Source: Lumbricus rubellus
Taxonomy: Eukaryota; Annelida; Clitellata; Crassiclitellata; Lumbricidae
Assembly: GCA_945859605.1 (NCBI GenBank)
Contig: OX243811.1
Location: forward strand, 56,090,069-56,154,068
Reading direction: 5' to 3'
DNA: 64,000 bases
The position numbers and the translations under genes are program-made. The stretch's first letter is position 1; each line of letters opens with the position of its first letter. This document shows positions 31,610 to 42,291 of the stretch, piece by piece. The notes beneath the pieces were generated by a model. That model ran no database searches. It was given only the letters and a program-made list of their open reading frames with translations, and had not been told where the DNA came from.

Positions 31610-32428
31610 CACGGTATCCCAATTGAAGTGAGCCCCTTTTTGTTTTGGCGATATATCTGTTAATTCTAAATGAAACTCTATAACATTTTACAGCGTGAAA
31701 GAGGGATACATTATGAATGTTTCCTGAAAATTTGATCCAATTCTACGAACAGAGTCCGAAGTTATGCACATTCAAATTTGGGCAACGGAAATTTTAAGTT
31801 TCCAACATGTAAAAGATAGGAAATTAGTGTTTGCAACTGCAAGCCTTACTTTCTAAATTAATAAATATGACGTCATATTTCCTTCATTTCCATGTCAGGG
31901 GACAATAATAAAAATGGTTTCAGCAAAGATGACTTGAGTTTAATAACAAATTTAATAGAAGAAAAACATTACGGTGCAAAAGGTTTTTAAAGAAATTTCC
32001 TAACAGAAACTGGCCCATCGCAGCCTTATGAAACTCGCACACGTGACGTTGACCAGTGACCACTTCAAACAGCGAAATGTGGAACAATGGAATCGTTCTG
32101 TTCAAGAGATTTTTGACAATGCAATCAATGAATGGCGAAAGCGCCTTAGAGCATGCATTCGAGCTAATGGAGCACATTTTGAACATCAGCTTTGAAGAAC
32201 AGCGCTAACACTAATTTCCTATCTTTTACATGTTGGAAACTTGAAATTTTCGTTGCCCAAATTTGAACATGCATAACTTCGGACTCTGTTTGTAGAATTA
32301 GCCCAAATTTTTAGGAGACATTGATAATTTATTCCTCTTACATTCTCTGAAATTTTATAGAGATTCATTTACAATTAACAGATATATCGCCAAAATAAAA
32401 AGGGGCTCACTTCAATTGGGACACCGTG
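31610..32428 (+). mobile_element. Tc1/mariner-type element with about 225-bp inverted repeats
   Basis: Left end CACGGTATCCCAATTGAAGT and right end, reversed, CACGGTGTCCCAATTGAAGT, both next to TA. Similarity between the ends continues to about 31834 and 32203, through TCCGAAGTTATGCA and CATGTAAAAGATAGGAAATT. Only about 370 bp lie between, with the C-terminus of a transposase. An internally deleted copy. Confidence 0.92.
32060..32195 (+). pseudogene. Mariner transposase C-terminal remnant
   Basis: The plus strand reads VEQWNRSVQEIFDNAINEWR and then RLRACIRANGAHFEHQL and a stop, the usual end of Tc1/mariner transposases of this group. No catalytic residues remain. Confidence 0.8.
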
Positions 32429-32795
32429 TATATAGGAGCCTACATGTACATCAATATATTTATGTAATTGAACATCGACCAAAGCATTATATCATTATGC
32501 AATATTATGTATTTAGATGAACACACATAAGCACGCACACAAACACATACACAATTACACGCGCGCACACGCACACACGGGTATATTTGTGGAGAAGGGT
32601 TGTATAGAAATGTAAATGGTGATTAGTGGATGCGCATTCATGAGAAGAGACGTACATGTATTATTATAGAAGTCGTCTATGAATCGTCTGCATGCATGGC
32701 TCCTCCTCAACAGAGACAGATTCATCATCTAAATGCATACAGACAAAGGTCACAGGTCAACGACTGATGGAGAGGCAGAAGGACAGAGATACAGA
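32429..32795. other. No gene seen
   Basis: CA/GC-rich alternating tract at 32520-32582; otherwise featureless. Confidence 0.5.
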
Positions 32796-32797
32796 CA

Positions 32798-32832
32798 TAT
32801 AGACAGACAGACAGACAGACCAGACAGACGTT
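32798..32832. repeat. (GACA)n short array
   Basis: About eight CAGA units with two interruptions. Confidence 0.85.
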
Positions 32833-32933
32833 GGTAGATGAGCTGTGACCGAGGGAGCGACAAACGAACGAATGAATGCAAATAGTGAAGAAGAGAAAAC
32901 GTGAAAATGTTGATGATCGAACCACAATAATAC

Positions 32934-32971
32934 TAATACTAATACTAATAATAATAACAATAATAATAACG

Positions 32972-33051
<80 letters not shown>

Positions 33052-33095
33052 CAAATAATTATAATAATAATAATTAGTAATAATTTTAAAAATAA
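32934..33095. repeat. (AAT)n microsatellite
   Basis: About 35 AAT units, with ACT variants at the start and AAC, ACG and AGT interruptions. Confidence 0.95.
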
Positions 33096-33110
33096 TAATG
33101 TTCATCTCAC

Positions 33111-33183
33111 CTGGGTTGACGCCTCCGCTAGTCATTGCCAAACTTTCGAGATAAACCGCCAACAGAAGGAGTCGTAACTTCAT
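33111..33183 (-). CDS. Candidate signal-peptide exon flanked by splice sites
   Basis: A 73-nt segment on the minus strand begins with ATG and reads MKLRLLLLAVYLESLAMTSG then GVNPG: a Lys/Arg start, a Leu-rich core and a plausible cleavage region. It ends at CCCAG|GTGAGA, a consensus donor (phase 1, common after signal-peptide exons). Directly before the ATG is a long T-rich tract ending TCGTCAG, a consensus acceptor, so an upstream 5' UTR exon is likely. The downstream intron would start with the (AAT)n array. The rest of the protein was not located, so its identity is unknown. A secreted or membrane protein is inferred. Confidence 0.5.
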
Positions 33184-33189
33184 CTGACG

Positions 33190-34075
33190 ACAAAACAGAA
33201 ATGAAAAACAACAACGATTGTAATTTAAACTGTTGAAATTTGTAATAATTATGCAGTTTTGTCAACCGGAGCGCACCAAAGACTAATAGGCCTAAGAAGC
33301 GCTAACGAAAGACACAGTATAGAAAGGAGACAATGCACAATTGCACAATTAATGCACAATTGCACATGATGCTGAGCTGTTTAAGACACAGTAACTCAAA
33401 GATCTTGCACAGAACAATGTTGAACAATGGTGCTCAACTCCTTAGCGACTGTAGTAGCGGCATTGGCTTCCCAGTCATAAACTCTCGTTGTCATAGTGAT
33501 GAAGTGTCCATGGCTTCGCTTTTGCAGCGCACGCACGGCAAAAACTATTGTGGATGAATCGTTTAAATGTAGAATGATAACTGCAGGATTTCTTCAGCCT
33601 GTGAGCAGCGACGATGACGCAGAGATGCCCTATAAGGGGGGGCTATAAAATCTCCAGAGATATGAAGCAAATCGAAATAATGTTAGAATCACAAATTTTT
33701 ACAGTGTAGTTGCTTTTTTATGTCGGAAAACTGCAAAGCCGCTACAGTAGGCCTAGATCTGCTGAGGAAAAAAAGAGGAGCTGAATAGCATTGGGTAAAA
33801 AAAGCATTAATTAAGATTAGAATGGCAGAAAATGGACGCACACTGAGACATTTGTTGGAGTGTATAATGAAAGAGGCAACGGTCTTTATTCGGAGGATTG
33901 TGCAGATCAGAAGTCGACTGCGACTCTGCGAGGTAGCGCTTGAGACACGAAGAAGAAGAGAGAAGAGCTGTTGACTACAAAAGGGAAAGAGACAAATGAA
34001 GTGGATCGGTCACATACTTCGTGGATACTCTCTGGTCGAGAGACAATGATTGAAGGAAGATGAATTGCTGTGATC
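33190..34075. other. No gene seen
   Basis: GCACAATT is repeated four times at 33330-33365. Upstream of the 33111-33183 exon on the minus strand, so its promoter or 5' UTR exon may lie here. Confidence 0.45.
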
Positions 34076-34102
34076 TGCTGCTGCTGCTGCTGCTGCTGCT
34101 GG
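34076..34102. repeat. (CTG)n run
   Basis: Eight to nine CTG units. Confidence 0.9.
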
Positions 34103-34209
34103 CGTTGGACTGGATGATGGATAAGGAAGCAGACGCATGGAGCTGAAAAGAAGTTAACAAATGGCTCGGAAGAGAGAAGAATGACGCCGTTGGATTTTTC
34201 ATGAAAGCA

Positions 34210-34425
34210 GAAGACTGGAGGAGAAGAAGGAGGAGGAGAAGATGGAGGAGAAGATGGAGGAGAAGATTGAGGAAAGGAAGAAGAAGAGGAGAAAGAGGGA
34301 AAGAAGACGAAAAGAAGAAAAAGAGGAAGAGGTTGGGAGCAGGAAGAAGTCAAGAAGAAGAAGTGGAAGAAGATGAAGATGAAGCTTAAGAAGAAGAGAA
34401 GGAGGAAAAGGAGGAGGAGAACTAG
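34210..34425. repeat. Purine-rich (GAA/GGA)n tract
   Basis: Nearly pure A/G over 200 bp, including GATGGAGGAGAA repeats. Could form triplex DNA. Frames are compositional. Confidence 0.85.
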
Positions 34426-34429
34426 ATCA

Positions 34430-35468
34430 AATACCTTGGACTAAAGTGAACAACGTAAACGGGTAGAAAATACCAGGTCAACAACTGTGGTACTATAACA
34501 CAATACTATAAATGAATATTTAGTATTCGTCAAATAAAATACAAATGAAATTTATAATAATGAAACATGATTATATGAAATATAAACCATAGCCTAAATG
34601 AGTATTTGACATCTGGGAAATATAAAACAGATAAAAATTATCATTAATAATATGTGATTACATCATGTAGGCCTATAAACTGGAAATGAATACTTGATAT
34701 TTTGGTATCTAAAACAGACAAAGTTTATAATCAATAGATCTAGGCCTAATGCATAAACAAATAACAAGAAAGTAATTAGCACGTCATGGTCCTGGTATAG
34801 ATCTATTAATTAAGTCCATCTAATGTCAACACCGGCTGAGACATAATATCCGTGTTTGAGATTATAACATAGACGATCAGTGCCACCATCTTGATCGATG
34901 CTGAGTTTTGCTGCAGTATCCTCCATGCAATCTCTATGTGTGAAAATGATAGACAGGGAGGAAGCCATGCAGCGATCTTAATTAATATCGGCGTTCGTAA
35001 TCTAATGGTCTTAGCGGCCGATGAGAAATGGCTCAGCCAGGAGATAATTATGGTGCGCTGCAATAAAATTACTGAGCAATTATATAGCACATTTTCAGTG
35101 GAACCCTCAACGCATCTTAAAACGGTGTCTCGTTCATTGCAGATCGATGTCTAATTTATTTGTGAATGAGAGATATTTTTCTCTATCTCTCGTCCCTTAT
35201 ATGCGTTCCAATAAAGACTATAGGCCTACATGTAGAGTTCCTTCTTTTCGATGAATCTGCTCTCAACCCTTCCTAACCCCATACATCCCTTCCCACCGCC
35301 ATCTTTCCTACCTCCTTCCGTGGTGACTGTCTGCTTGACCTGGAGCAGACGTCTTAAAAGTTAGTATCTCAACCATTTTCTTCCATGTTTCCCCAGCCAC
35401 CAGATCTCATTCCTTCACAAAGCAACTAACTGATTATGCTGCTCTGTCACAATGTCATATTTCTGCAA
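34430..35468. other. No gene seen; AT-rich
   Basis: Repeated AAATGAATATTTGATAT-like phrases lie at 34500-34720. Overlapping frames at 34806-35154 lack domains. Confidence 0.45.
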
Positions 35469-35477
35469 GTACACAAT

Positions 35478-35881
35478 CATGGGCGGAGACCTAGTGGGAT
35501 ACAGGGGGACGGTCCCCCGAATAAAAGTGTTGGGGGACGGCCCATGCATTGGTTCCCCCCCCCCCAATCGTTGAGCGTCAAGACTAAAAAAAGGCCAAAA
35601 CATTTTTGGGCGGTGAAAACAGAAAATTGTCTGAACTTTACGACCCCGGATGACTAAAAAAAGGTCATCAACTTTTTGGCGGTGGAAAATAGAAATGTTT
35701 CTTGACTTTTCGGGCGGATGACTAAACAAAGGTCATCAACTTTTTTGGTGGTAAAAGCAGACAATATTTGCTCGGGAAAAGGTCGTCAGAAATTTTCGTC
35801 CGTCAAAAAATCTCGTGTCTTATTTTCGGCCACTTGTTCGTCCCACCCCCCGCCAAATCTCCGCCCAGGTCTCCGCCCATG
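35478..35881. mobile_element. hAT-type non-autonomous element (404 bp)
   Basis: Ends CATGGGCGGAGACCTAG and its near-complement, flanked by a perfect 8-bp duplication TACACAAT (35470-35477, 35882-35889). The core repeats the ATGACTAAA...GGTCATCAAC hairpin unit three times and carries poly-C runs. No coding capacity. Confidence 0.92.
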
Positions 35882-35921
35882 TACACAATAACAATAACAA
35901 CAACAACTACATGTAGACTAT

Positions 35922-36180
35922 AATAATAATAATAATAATAATCATAATAATAATAATAATAATAATAATTATTATTTATTTATTTATTGAAACAATCTGC
36001 TTGACAGACGGCAACCGGTTACAGTGTATGGTTAGGCTATGCAATTGAAACAATTCACATAAAAGATAAATGCCAGGAGACAATAAAATCTGAAGCACTA
36101 ACAGAACAGAGTACAGCTTGCAACGCACGGCGTTAGTAACAGCCTACAAAGTATGTCCGCCCAATCGACCCGGGTCCCCC
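35922..36180 (-). repeat. Dispersed repeat family A, copy 3
   Basis: It begins with an AAT/ATT array (35922-35990), then GAAACAATCTGCTTGACAGA, GCAACCGGTTACAGTGTA, GCAATTGAAACAATTCAC, and ends GTATGTCCGCCCAATCG. The longest of the three copies on the far side from the ATT run. Confidence 0.82.
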
Positions 36181-36260
36181 TCACATAATTATATCTCTGA
36201 ATCTCAATTAAAGTTCTTCGTCTTTCCTTTCAGTTTGCAAAAAAAACCTACGCGTCATCT

Positions 36261-36340
36261 CCGTAGGCCATAGCCCAGATACATAATTAATGCAACTTAT
36301 CCATAGGCCATAACCCAGATACATAATTAATGCAACTTAT
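36261..36340. repeat. 40-bp tandem duplication
   Basis: Two adjacent copies of a 40-bp unit starting TAGGCCATA and ending TGCAACTTAT, differing at about three positions. Confidence 0.92.
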
Positions 36341-36845
36341 CCACGTGCTTATGTTTATGCAGTCATGTATGTGCAGGATACTTTGTCATATTGAAGGCAT
36401 CGTGGCCATTAAATCCATATGGTCCTCCTCTCGTCCTATAACATTTTTGAGTGCTGGTTTATTGAAAGTCAGAGCGGCTGTGAAAATCTGTCGCCAGAGG
36501 CCGCCTACAACGCATTAAGTGTTGCTTTGCCGCATCCTATGACGTCATAACACAGCTCTTCATCCGGTCTATGACGTGTCGTCCCTCCTGCAAGAACTCG
36601 CAACAAGATCAACAACCTCCACTGAACGAACGAACCTGATGAACGATGAAGCAAAGGAGTAAGTAAGGGAGGGATTAGGCGAGAGAGAAAGATGAGGAAA
36701 GGGGAGGGAGGGGAAGGGGGGAGGATGGATGGGAGAGACAGGGAGGAGGGTAGGCAGGTGGAGAGTAAAAGCGGAGGTAGAGTTGAAGCAGCGGAACATC
36801 GGCGCTAACATATATTTTTCAACGAAAAATGTGCAAAACACAATG
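36341..36845. other. No gene seen; purine-rich patch
   Basis: GGGA/GAGG-rich at 36655-36770. No recognised coding sequence. Confidence 0.5.
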
Positions 36846-36854
36846 TTCAATTTG

Positions 36855-37099
36855 TAATGTCTGAGTTTTTAGCAAGAGCTTGAAAAACTATAAGCAGGAA
36901 ATAAGAACTTAGGAAGTTTCATTAGAGATTTTTAAATATAAAGTTATAAGTTTCACTTTGTACATCATTAGCCCTATCGTTAGTGTTTTACGCAAAGAAA
37001 TTTGCTAAAAACCAAGAAAATACGCAGTAAAAATAGGTGGAATTTTCTATGGTGATAAGTATCCCTCTTGCCCCTGTAATGTGCGTTCGCCCATGCAAC
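36855..37099 (-). mobile_element. Truncated relative of the 49434-49888 hAT-type element
   Basis: It ends GCGTTCGCCCATG and contains TAGAGATTT, TATAAGTTTCACT, CATCATTAG...GTTAGTGTTTTA and TCTTGCCCCTGTAATGTG, which parallel the right half of the element at 49434. The other end is not found. Confidence 0.6.
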
Positions 37100-37483
37100 G
37101 GAAGATACAATAATAGACTGTACGTCAATCATAGAGGAGTGATAATTTGTCGGCTTCTTTCCAAACCAGTTTGATCTGGATTAGACTGGTTACATTAGCC
37201 GCTGAACGAACGTCACAAGCGTCTTCGTTCCCAAGACAACGGTCTAAGTCTGTCTTCTGGACGAGCCAATCGTTGTGGTTGAAATAGGGTCATGACGTCA
37301 CGATGACGCTTGATGAATCTAGGTCAGACTGGACTCACGAGACTATATACATGATCTGCGTCTCTTGCTTTGAGGTTGTGATTAATGACGCAGAAAGATT
37401 CTCCACATTAATATTACTCGAACCGAACAAAAGACGTCTTGCGAGTTATTCTGCGTATGGATAAAAAATCCGGAGGCGATATT

Positions 37484-37515
<32 letters not shown>

Positions 37516-37655
37516 CATACATTTTATACATATAGGCATTAAATGTGTATGTATTTATATTTATATGCAGAGAGTGAGAAGGAAATTCATTAGGAAGTCA
37601 TTACTCATGCCACCGGTCAATATTAAAAGAAAGCACAGCGCAGAGGAAGAGCAGA
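37100..37655. other. No gene seen
   Basis: Includes an (AT)n run at 37490-37506 and TATA/CATA repeats to 37530. Confidence 0.5.
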
Positions 37656-37660
37656 CCTTC

Positions 37661-37732
37661 CACTGACTGACTGACTGACTGACTGACTGACTGACTGACT
37701 GACTGACTGACTGACTGACTGACTGACTGACC
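37661..37732. repeat. (GACT)n microsatellite
   Basis: About 17 uninterrupted GACT units. Confidence 0.97.
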
Positions 37733-38081
37733 GACCGAATACCAAAGGCAGCAGTGGCTTTCTAAGGACCGAACGAAGTCCCTCCGGTCTCTGCTTCGCC
37801 CTTGACTGACCGTCTGAAGACGATGCCCCTCCTCCTTCTCCTCTTTCCTCCTCCTCCTCCTCCTGCTGCTGCTGCTGGTGTGGTCGTCTGACCACCGACC
37901 GATGCATCTGATCTGAACCGATGTAAATCTGATATGAACCGATCTGACAGACTTTGATGGACCGACGATAAAAGACATAAGCAAATGAGAAATCGCAGCG
38001 GCGCCGCCAGGATTTTATTTCTGTACGCACAACTTGCACAAAATAATATGAAGCAAACAGCGATCGATACGAGCTTATATT

Positions 38082-38115
38082 CAGGGGCGGATCCAGGATT
38101 TCTGGTTAGGGGGGG
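38082..38115 (+). mobile_element. Isolated hAT-type end
   Basis: CAGGGGCGGATCCAGGATTT followed by a G-run matches the ends of 6269-6576 and 39296-39720. No partner end was found, so this copy is truncated. Confidence 0.5.
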
Positions 38116-38207
38116 CGTAAATACTACCAATCCAATCCCATATATATATACAGTGCTTAAAGTGTAAAAAAGTGCCAGGACGCTGTATTGTAGGCCTAAT
38201 TGGTCGT

Positions 38208-38590
38208 CAGTGGCGGGAAGTTGCGAGTGCCGAAGGCACGAAGCCCATCCCGACTAGGGGGTCTGGGGGAGCGTCGTAAGCTCCCCCAGCGGGGTCTGGG
38301 GCGGAGCCCCAGCGACCAGCGCATTTTTGGCTGTTTCGACCTTAAATGGAGCCATTTTTAGGCTCTGGTTTGCCAGCTATTTGTGAACGACAAAGTCGCG
38401 AAATTTTTCAGAATAAGTCGTTTTTCAGTGTCGCAAGCTACCAGGATAACAATAAAAATCAAAATGTTATTGCAAAAGAGAAAGGTTTTGTCTTTACAGT
38501 AAGCTCCCCCAGCGGGGTCTGGGGGCGGAGACCCAGCGACCAGCGCATTTTTGGCTGTGTCGACCTCAAATGGAGCCATTTTTAGGCAGT
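38208..38590 (+). repeat. Two copies of the GGGTCTGGGGCGGAGCCCC unit
   Basis: CAGTGGCGGGAAGTTGCGAG, GCCGAAGGCACGAAGCCC, then GGGTCTGGGGCGGAGCCCCA, GCGCATTTTTGG and TGCCAGCTATTTGTGAACGA. These match the start of the 59759-62950 element. A second partial unit follows at 38500-38585. Confidence 0.82.
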
Positions 38591-39149
38591 CATGTTGAAC
38601 CTATATAATATATCTTTCTTTGGGCGCATAACGTATAGGTAGGATATAGGATTCTCTCGTGGTAATATGGAAATTCAAACTGTCACCCAATAAATTTAGA
38701 CCATGTGACAATTATATAAAAGTTTGCGCCCCTAGAAAAATTCCTGCGGACGCCCATGCTAAAGGCTTCAAATTATTACCCCCTCCTAAACATTGCCTCC
38801 CCCTGCAAACTGTAATTTGCATCAATCGTCGCATTTATTGGACTAAAAATATCAGAAAAATAATCCCGCTTCTTGTTTTGGTCTGAAGATTTTCATCCGT
38901 TATCACACTTCGTGGTTTGGTTTGTTATAAATATTTTCATCTGTAACTAAAATACTAAATCGCCGCTGAAGTTACATGGAGAAATGGCTTTGAGGCTATT
39001 ATTTTTTCCGAGTAAAATATTGATAACAAACCACAGTGGGATGACGGATAAATCTATGCAAATCTAGTGTCCGGGGGTAATCTGAAACCGGTTACGGTAC
39101 AAGTTACCGGGGGGTGATGTCTAGGAGGTGCAATTTGATACCTTTAGAT

Positions 39150-39287
39150 CGGCATATTGCTATGCTATAGTCGCCTTGAAGCCGGGATTTTCCAGGTTCG
39201 AATCCACCGCGCCGCGTAAGAACCTTTGGCAAGTCCTTCACTCACAATTGCTCAGCGCTTCGGCCGGAGTAGAGAGCTTGAAGGGGC
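39150..39287 (+). repeat. tRNA-derived SINE, 5' part
   Basis: CTTGAAGCCGGG and CCAGGTTCGAATCCACC hold a perfect B-box; the A-box side is decayed. The body continues GGCAAGTCCTTCACTCAC, a phrase typical of tRNA-derived SINEs, to GGGGCGCTATAA, where another element interrupts it. Confidence 0.7.
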
Positions 39288-39295
39288 GCTATAAC

Positions 39296-39720
39296 CAGTG
39301 GCGGATCCAGAACTCTTCCAAGGGGGGGGGGGGGGCAAAAATCTTAGAATCTGGGATGGGACAGGTGAAACAAATTTGGAAATTTGGTTGTTGGTCGAAA
39401 ATAAATAGGGATCAGTCTTTGGCTGAAGTACTTTTCATCCGCCAAAAAGTTGATGAGGTTTTTTTTAGTCATCTGCCAATTTTTTTTTATAAAATCATAC
39501 CATTTCATCCGCCAAAAAGTTGATGACCTTTTTTACTCCTCCACTTGAAAACCGACTGGGGGGCCACGTCCCATGCCATTTTCCGAATGGGGGGGGGGGC
39601 AAAATGCCATTACACCCATATGCATATTGCTAATTTCATACCAAATAGGGGGGGGCCACGTCCCATGGGAGTTTTAAATGGGGGGCCATGGCCGGATTGC
39701 CCCCCCTGGATCCGCCCCTG
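39296..39720. mobile_element. hAT-type non-autonomous element inserted in the SINE (425 bp)
   Basis: Ends CAGTGGCGGATCCAG and CTGGATCCGCCCCTG. The flanks GCTATAAC (39288-39295) and GCTATAAA (39721-39728) form an 8-bp duplication with one mismatch. The core carries the GTTGATGAn-T-run-AGTCATC hairpin unit and poly-G tracts, as in 6269-6576. Confidence 0.88.
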
Positions 39721-39960
39721 GCTATAAAAAGTGCACATAAAAACACATACAAACAAAAATTAAATTTAAAAAAGTTTTAACGGTTTTACATCCAGGAATC
39801 CCAGGATCCATGATAGACCTCTAGGGCCTAGGCGGCTATAAGACGCTCAATGCCAAGATGGCTCTCTATTAGAGTGTAAGTAAGGAAGAAAGAAGTATAT
39901 TCTATAGATTACAAAATTTCAATAGAATTTCATCGCTTATAATAAATTTACAATTTGTGG
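39721..39960. other. Tail of the interrupted SINE and unassigned sequence
   Basis: GCTATAAAAAGTGCACATAA resumes the SINE after the hAT-type element. The remainder belongs to the composite element and has no gene. Confidence 0.5.
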
Positions 39961-40074
39961 GAAAAATTTTTTTGCCTTTCCGCGCTGTACGCACTTGCGT
40001 AAGTGCGTACGCCTAACGGCGCCCCTGAGAAATCGTATCAATGAATCGCGATGCATGTAATAATTTATAGCCTA

Positions 40075-40136
40075 CATATATATATATATATATGATTGAT
40101 TATATATGTACATATATATATGTATATATATATATT
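40075..40136. repeat. (AT)n-rich palindromic tract
   Basis: Three AT runs separated by GATTGATT and GTACAT. Confidence 0.85.
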
Positions 40137-40394
40137 GATAAACAACAAAGGCAGACATGGAGCATACATATGTACAGTGTATATAAATAAATATTATTAG
40201 GCTACAGCAGAGGGAAGAAAAACTAACCATCTGAACTCTCACGAACCAATAATTCGGATTGGGATCTGCTGCAGATAGTGCGGGCACTCATGCATGTCAA
40301 GCACGGATGTCCCTATGGCTCGAACTTACACAGTGCTGCATAAAAGTTTCGTCACGGTCGGTCCATATACATATAGAATCAGTTGCCCAAAGCA

Positions 40395-40556
40395 GTCTCT
40401 GTAATGAAGTTCTTGATCTTTGTTTGCCCCATTTCCGCAAACGTTTGAAAACTATTCTCTTTGATTGTAGCTTGTAATGCTGTCGTCAGGTCGGGAAAGC
40501 CTATGAATAGTTTCTCTTGAATGGCGCTATATAAATTTATGATTATGATTATGATT
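40395..40556 (+). repeat. Dispersed repeat family D, copy 2
   Basis: TTTGCCCCATTTCCGCAAACG, GCTGTCGTCAGGTCGGG, AGTTTCTCTTGAATGGCGCT, TATATAAATTTA and a GATTAT run. Ordered match to 30288-30456. Confidence 0.82.
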
Positions 40557-40559
40557 AGA

Positions 40560-41025
40560 CCTACGATTGTCGGCTGTATAGGATTCCAAGCAGCAGCGGC
40601 GTTACGATAGGTCGCGGCAGCAGGTGGCCTCCTCCGTTTATTTTTCTCTAGATTTGCTAAATATGACGTGAGAAAAACTCTTTTAAGAATTTTCAATATC
40701 TTGCTTACATTTAATTTGTCGGCCTGCTGACTAACGCCCATGATCCTGACGTGACCTGCTAAAAATGTATAGCTGACACCGCCACTAATTCAAAGTGAGG
40801 AACTTCTCTCATCAGCGAAACTTTTTGCTGCGTCCTGCAACTTCTGCAAGTATACCGTAATATCCGATGCAGCAAACAGAAGAGCGCTCCAAAATCTGCC
40901 TCAGAACGGCGAATATATGGATACTTGGGAATATGAATTTGCAGTTGTATGCTTATGCTAGCCTCATTAGGCCTATTGTATGTGGCTGCTTCAGTCACCC
41001 GTATTATAAGCAATGCATCACTAGT
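40560..41025. other. No gene seen
   Basis: Frames on both strands at 40759-41061 overlap the start of the minisatellite and carry no domain. Confidence 0.5.
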
Positions 41026-41027
41026 GT

Positions 41028-41286
41028 CATGGATAGCATCACTACTCATGGGTAGCATCACTACTCATGGGTAGCATCACTACTCATGGGTAGCATCACT
41101 ACTCATGGATAGCATCACTACTCATGAATAGCATCACTACTCATGGATAGCATCACTATTCATGGGTAGCATCACTACTCATGGATAGCATCACTACTCA
41201 TGGATAGCATCACTACTCATGGATAGCATCACTACTCATGGATAGCATCACTACTCATGGATAGCATCACTACTCATGGATAGCCT
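41028..41286. repeat. 19-bp minisatellite
   Basis: About 13 copies of ATGGATAGCATCACTACTC, with GGGTAGC and GAATAGC variants and one CTATTC. Confidence 0.96.
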
Positions 41287-41473
41287 ACATGTAAGTGAGC
41301 CGACCAATAATTATTGTCATGTTCACCAATCGATCCTGAATAAATTAGACAGCATAGACTGCCACACTCTGCAGCACGTCGTTGTGCAGCATATCGCATG
41401 ATGTGAAACATTATTTGCTACGACTGATATTTCAGCTGCAGTGTCCTTCTTCAGATACATACACAGCAATAGA

Positions 41474-41523
41474 CAGGCAGGCAGGCAGGCAGGCAGACAG
41501 ACAAGCAGGCAGACAGGCAGGCC
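41474..41523. repeat. (GGCA)n/(GACA)n short array
   Basis: About twelve CAGG and CAGA units. Confidence 0.9.
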
Positions 41524-42085
41524 TTTTGAAGTACGTGTTTTGTCCGACACATCCGTTATGGAGTGAATGTCAGCCGTGTTGACGTGTGCAAAATTCAAGA
41601 GGGCGTGTTTTCCATCACATGCAGACGACACCCTCCTCTGCTCTGCTCCTCATCCTCCTCTGCTCTGCCCCTCCTCACAGTCCTCCGTCTTCATCTATCA
41701 TCATCACCCGTCCTCACAATACGTTCGCTGAATAATGGCGCCCATCATCAACCGACGATTTCTGATAATAAATTGACTTGCGAGGTCGCCGTGAGTGCGC
41801 GTGCCTCCGTTCCGGCGAATGCATATCATGTAGCCGTGACCCCCTCCCCGACCCTCTGCCCCCATGGAATTTGATCGAGTGTTCCCTGACGACGGACGGA
41901 CGGACGGACGAGCGCAGACATCGACTGCTGTAGACGTCGTTCGTTGTCGATAAAAACGATTTTTCGAGCAAGACGTCAGTTTATAAATTATTATTATTTT
42001 TATTTTTATGCTGCTGTAGATCATGTGGCCTAGCAGCGTTCGTCATTTGCTTGGTCACTGACCGTTAATTGGAGCGTAGACACTG
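41524..42085. other. No gene seen
   Basis: CTCCTC-rich at 41630-41690 and a (GGAC)n patch at 41893-41912. Frames lack domains. Confidence 0.5.
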
Positions 42086-42088
42086 ACC

Positions 42089-42118
42089 TAGAAGAAGAAG
42101 AAGAAGAAGAAGAAGACG
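42089..42118. repeat. (GAA)n run
   Basis: About nine GAA units. Confidence 0.9.
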
Positions 42119-42177
42119 ATGGTGAATTATTCTGCTAATACCAGGCCATCAATTATAAGATCATTCTTTCGCGCTAT

Positions 42178-42291
42178 ATGCGAGTCTTTATGACCGTCTT
42201 GCTTGTTTCTACCTCAGCGGATGCTAACTGTTGTTGGTTCGGACGTAAATTTGTTCCGTGTTACGTGGGCGCCTGCTTGTCTGGACCAGGG

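Larger units (their letters stand above)
37996..40027. mobile_element. Composite hAT-type element (2032 bp) containing other elements
   Basis: The left end CAGCGGCGCCGCCAGG and right end GGCGCCCCTG are inverted, and GTACGCACTT near the right end echoes GTACGCACAACTT near the left. A perfect 8-bp duplication AGAAATCG lies at 37988-37995 and 40028-40035. Inside are a CAGGGGCGGATCCAGG end (38082), satellite-like pieces shared with the element at 59759, a tRNA-derived SINE and a second hAT-type element. No transposase is seen. Confidence 0.8.

Noticed and set aside
37601..38039. Frames of 127-138 codons with SVSQSVSQ repeats
   Set aside because: They are produced by the (GACT)n microsatellite.
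41028..41286. CRISPR-like array
   Set aside because: Units are contiguous 19-bp repeats without unique spacers, in a eukaryotic setting; it is a minisatellite.
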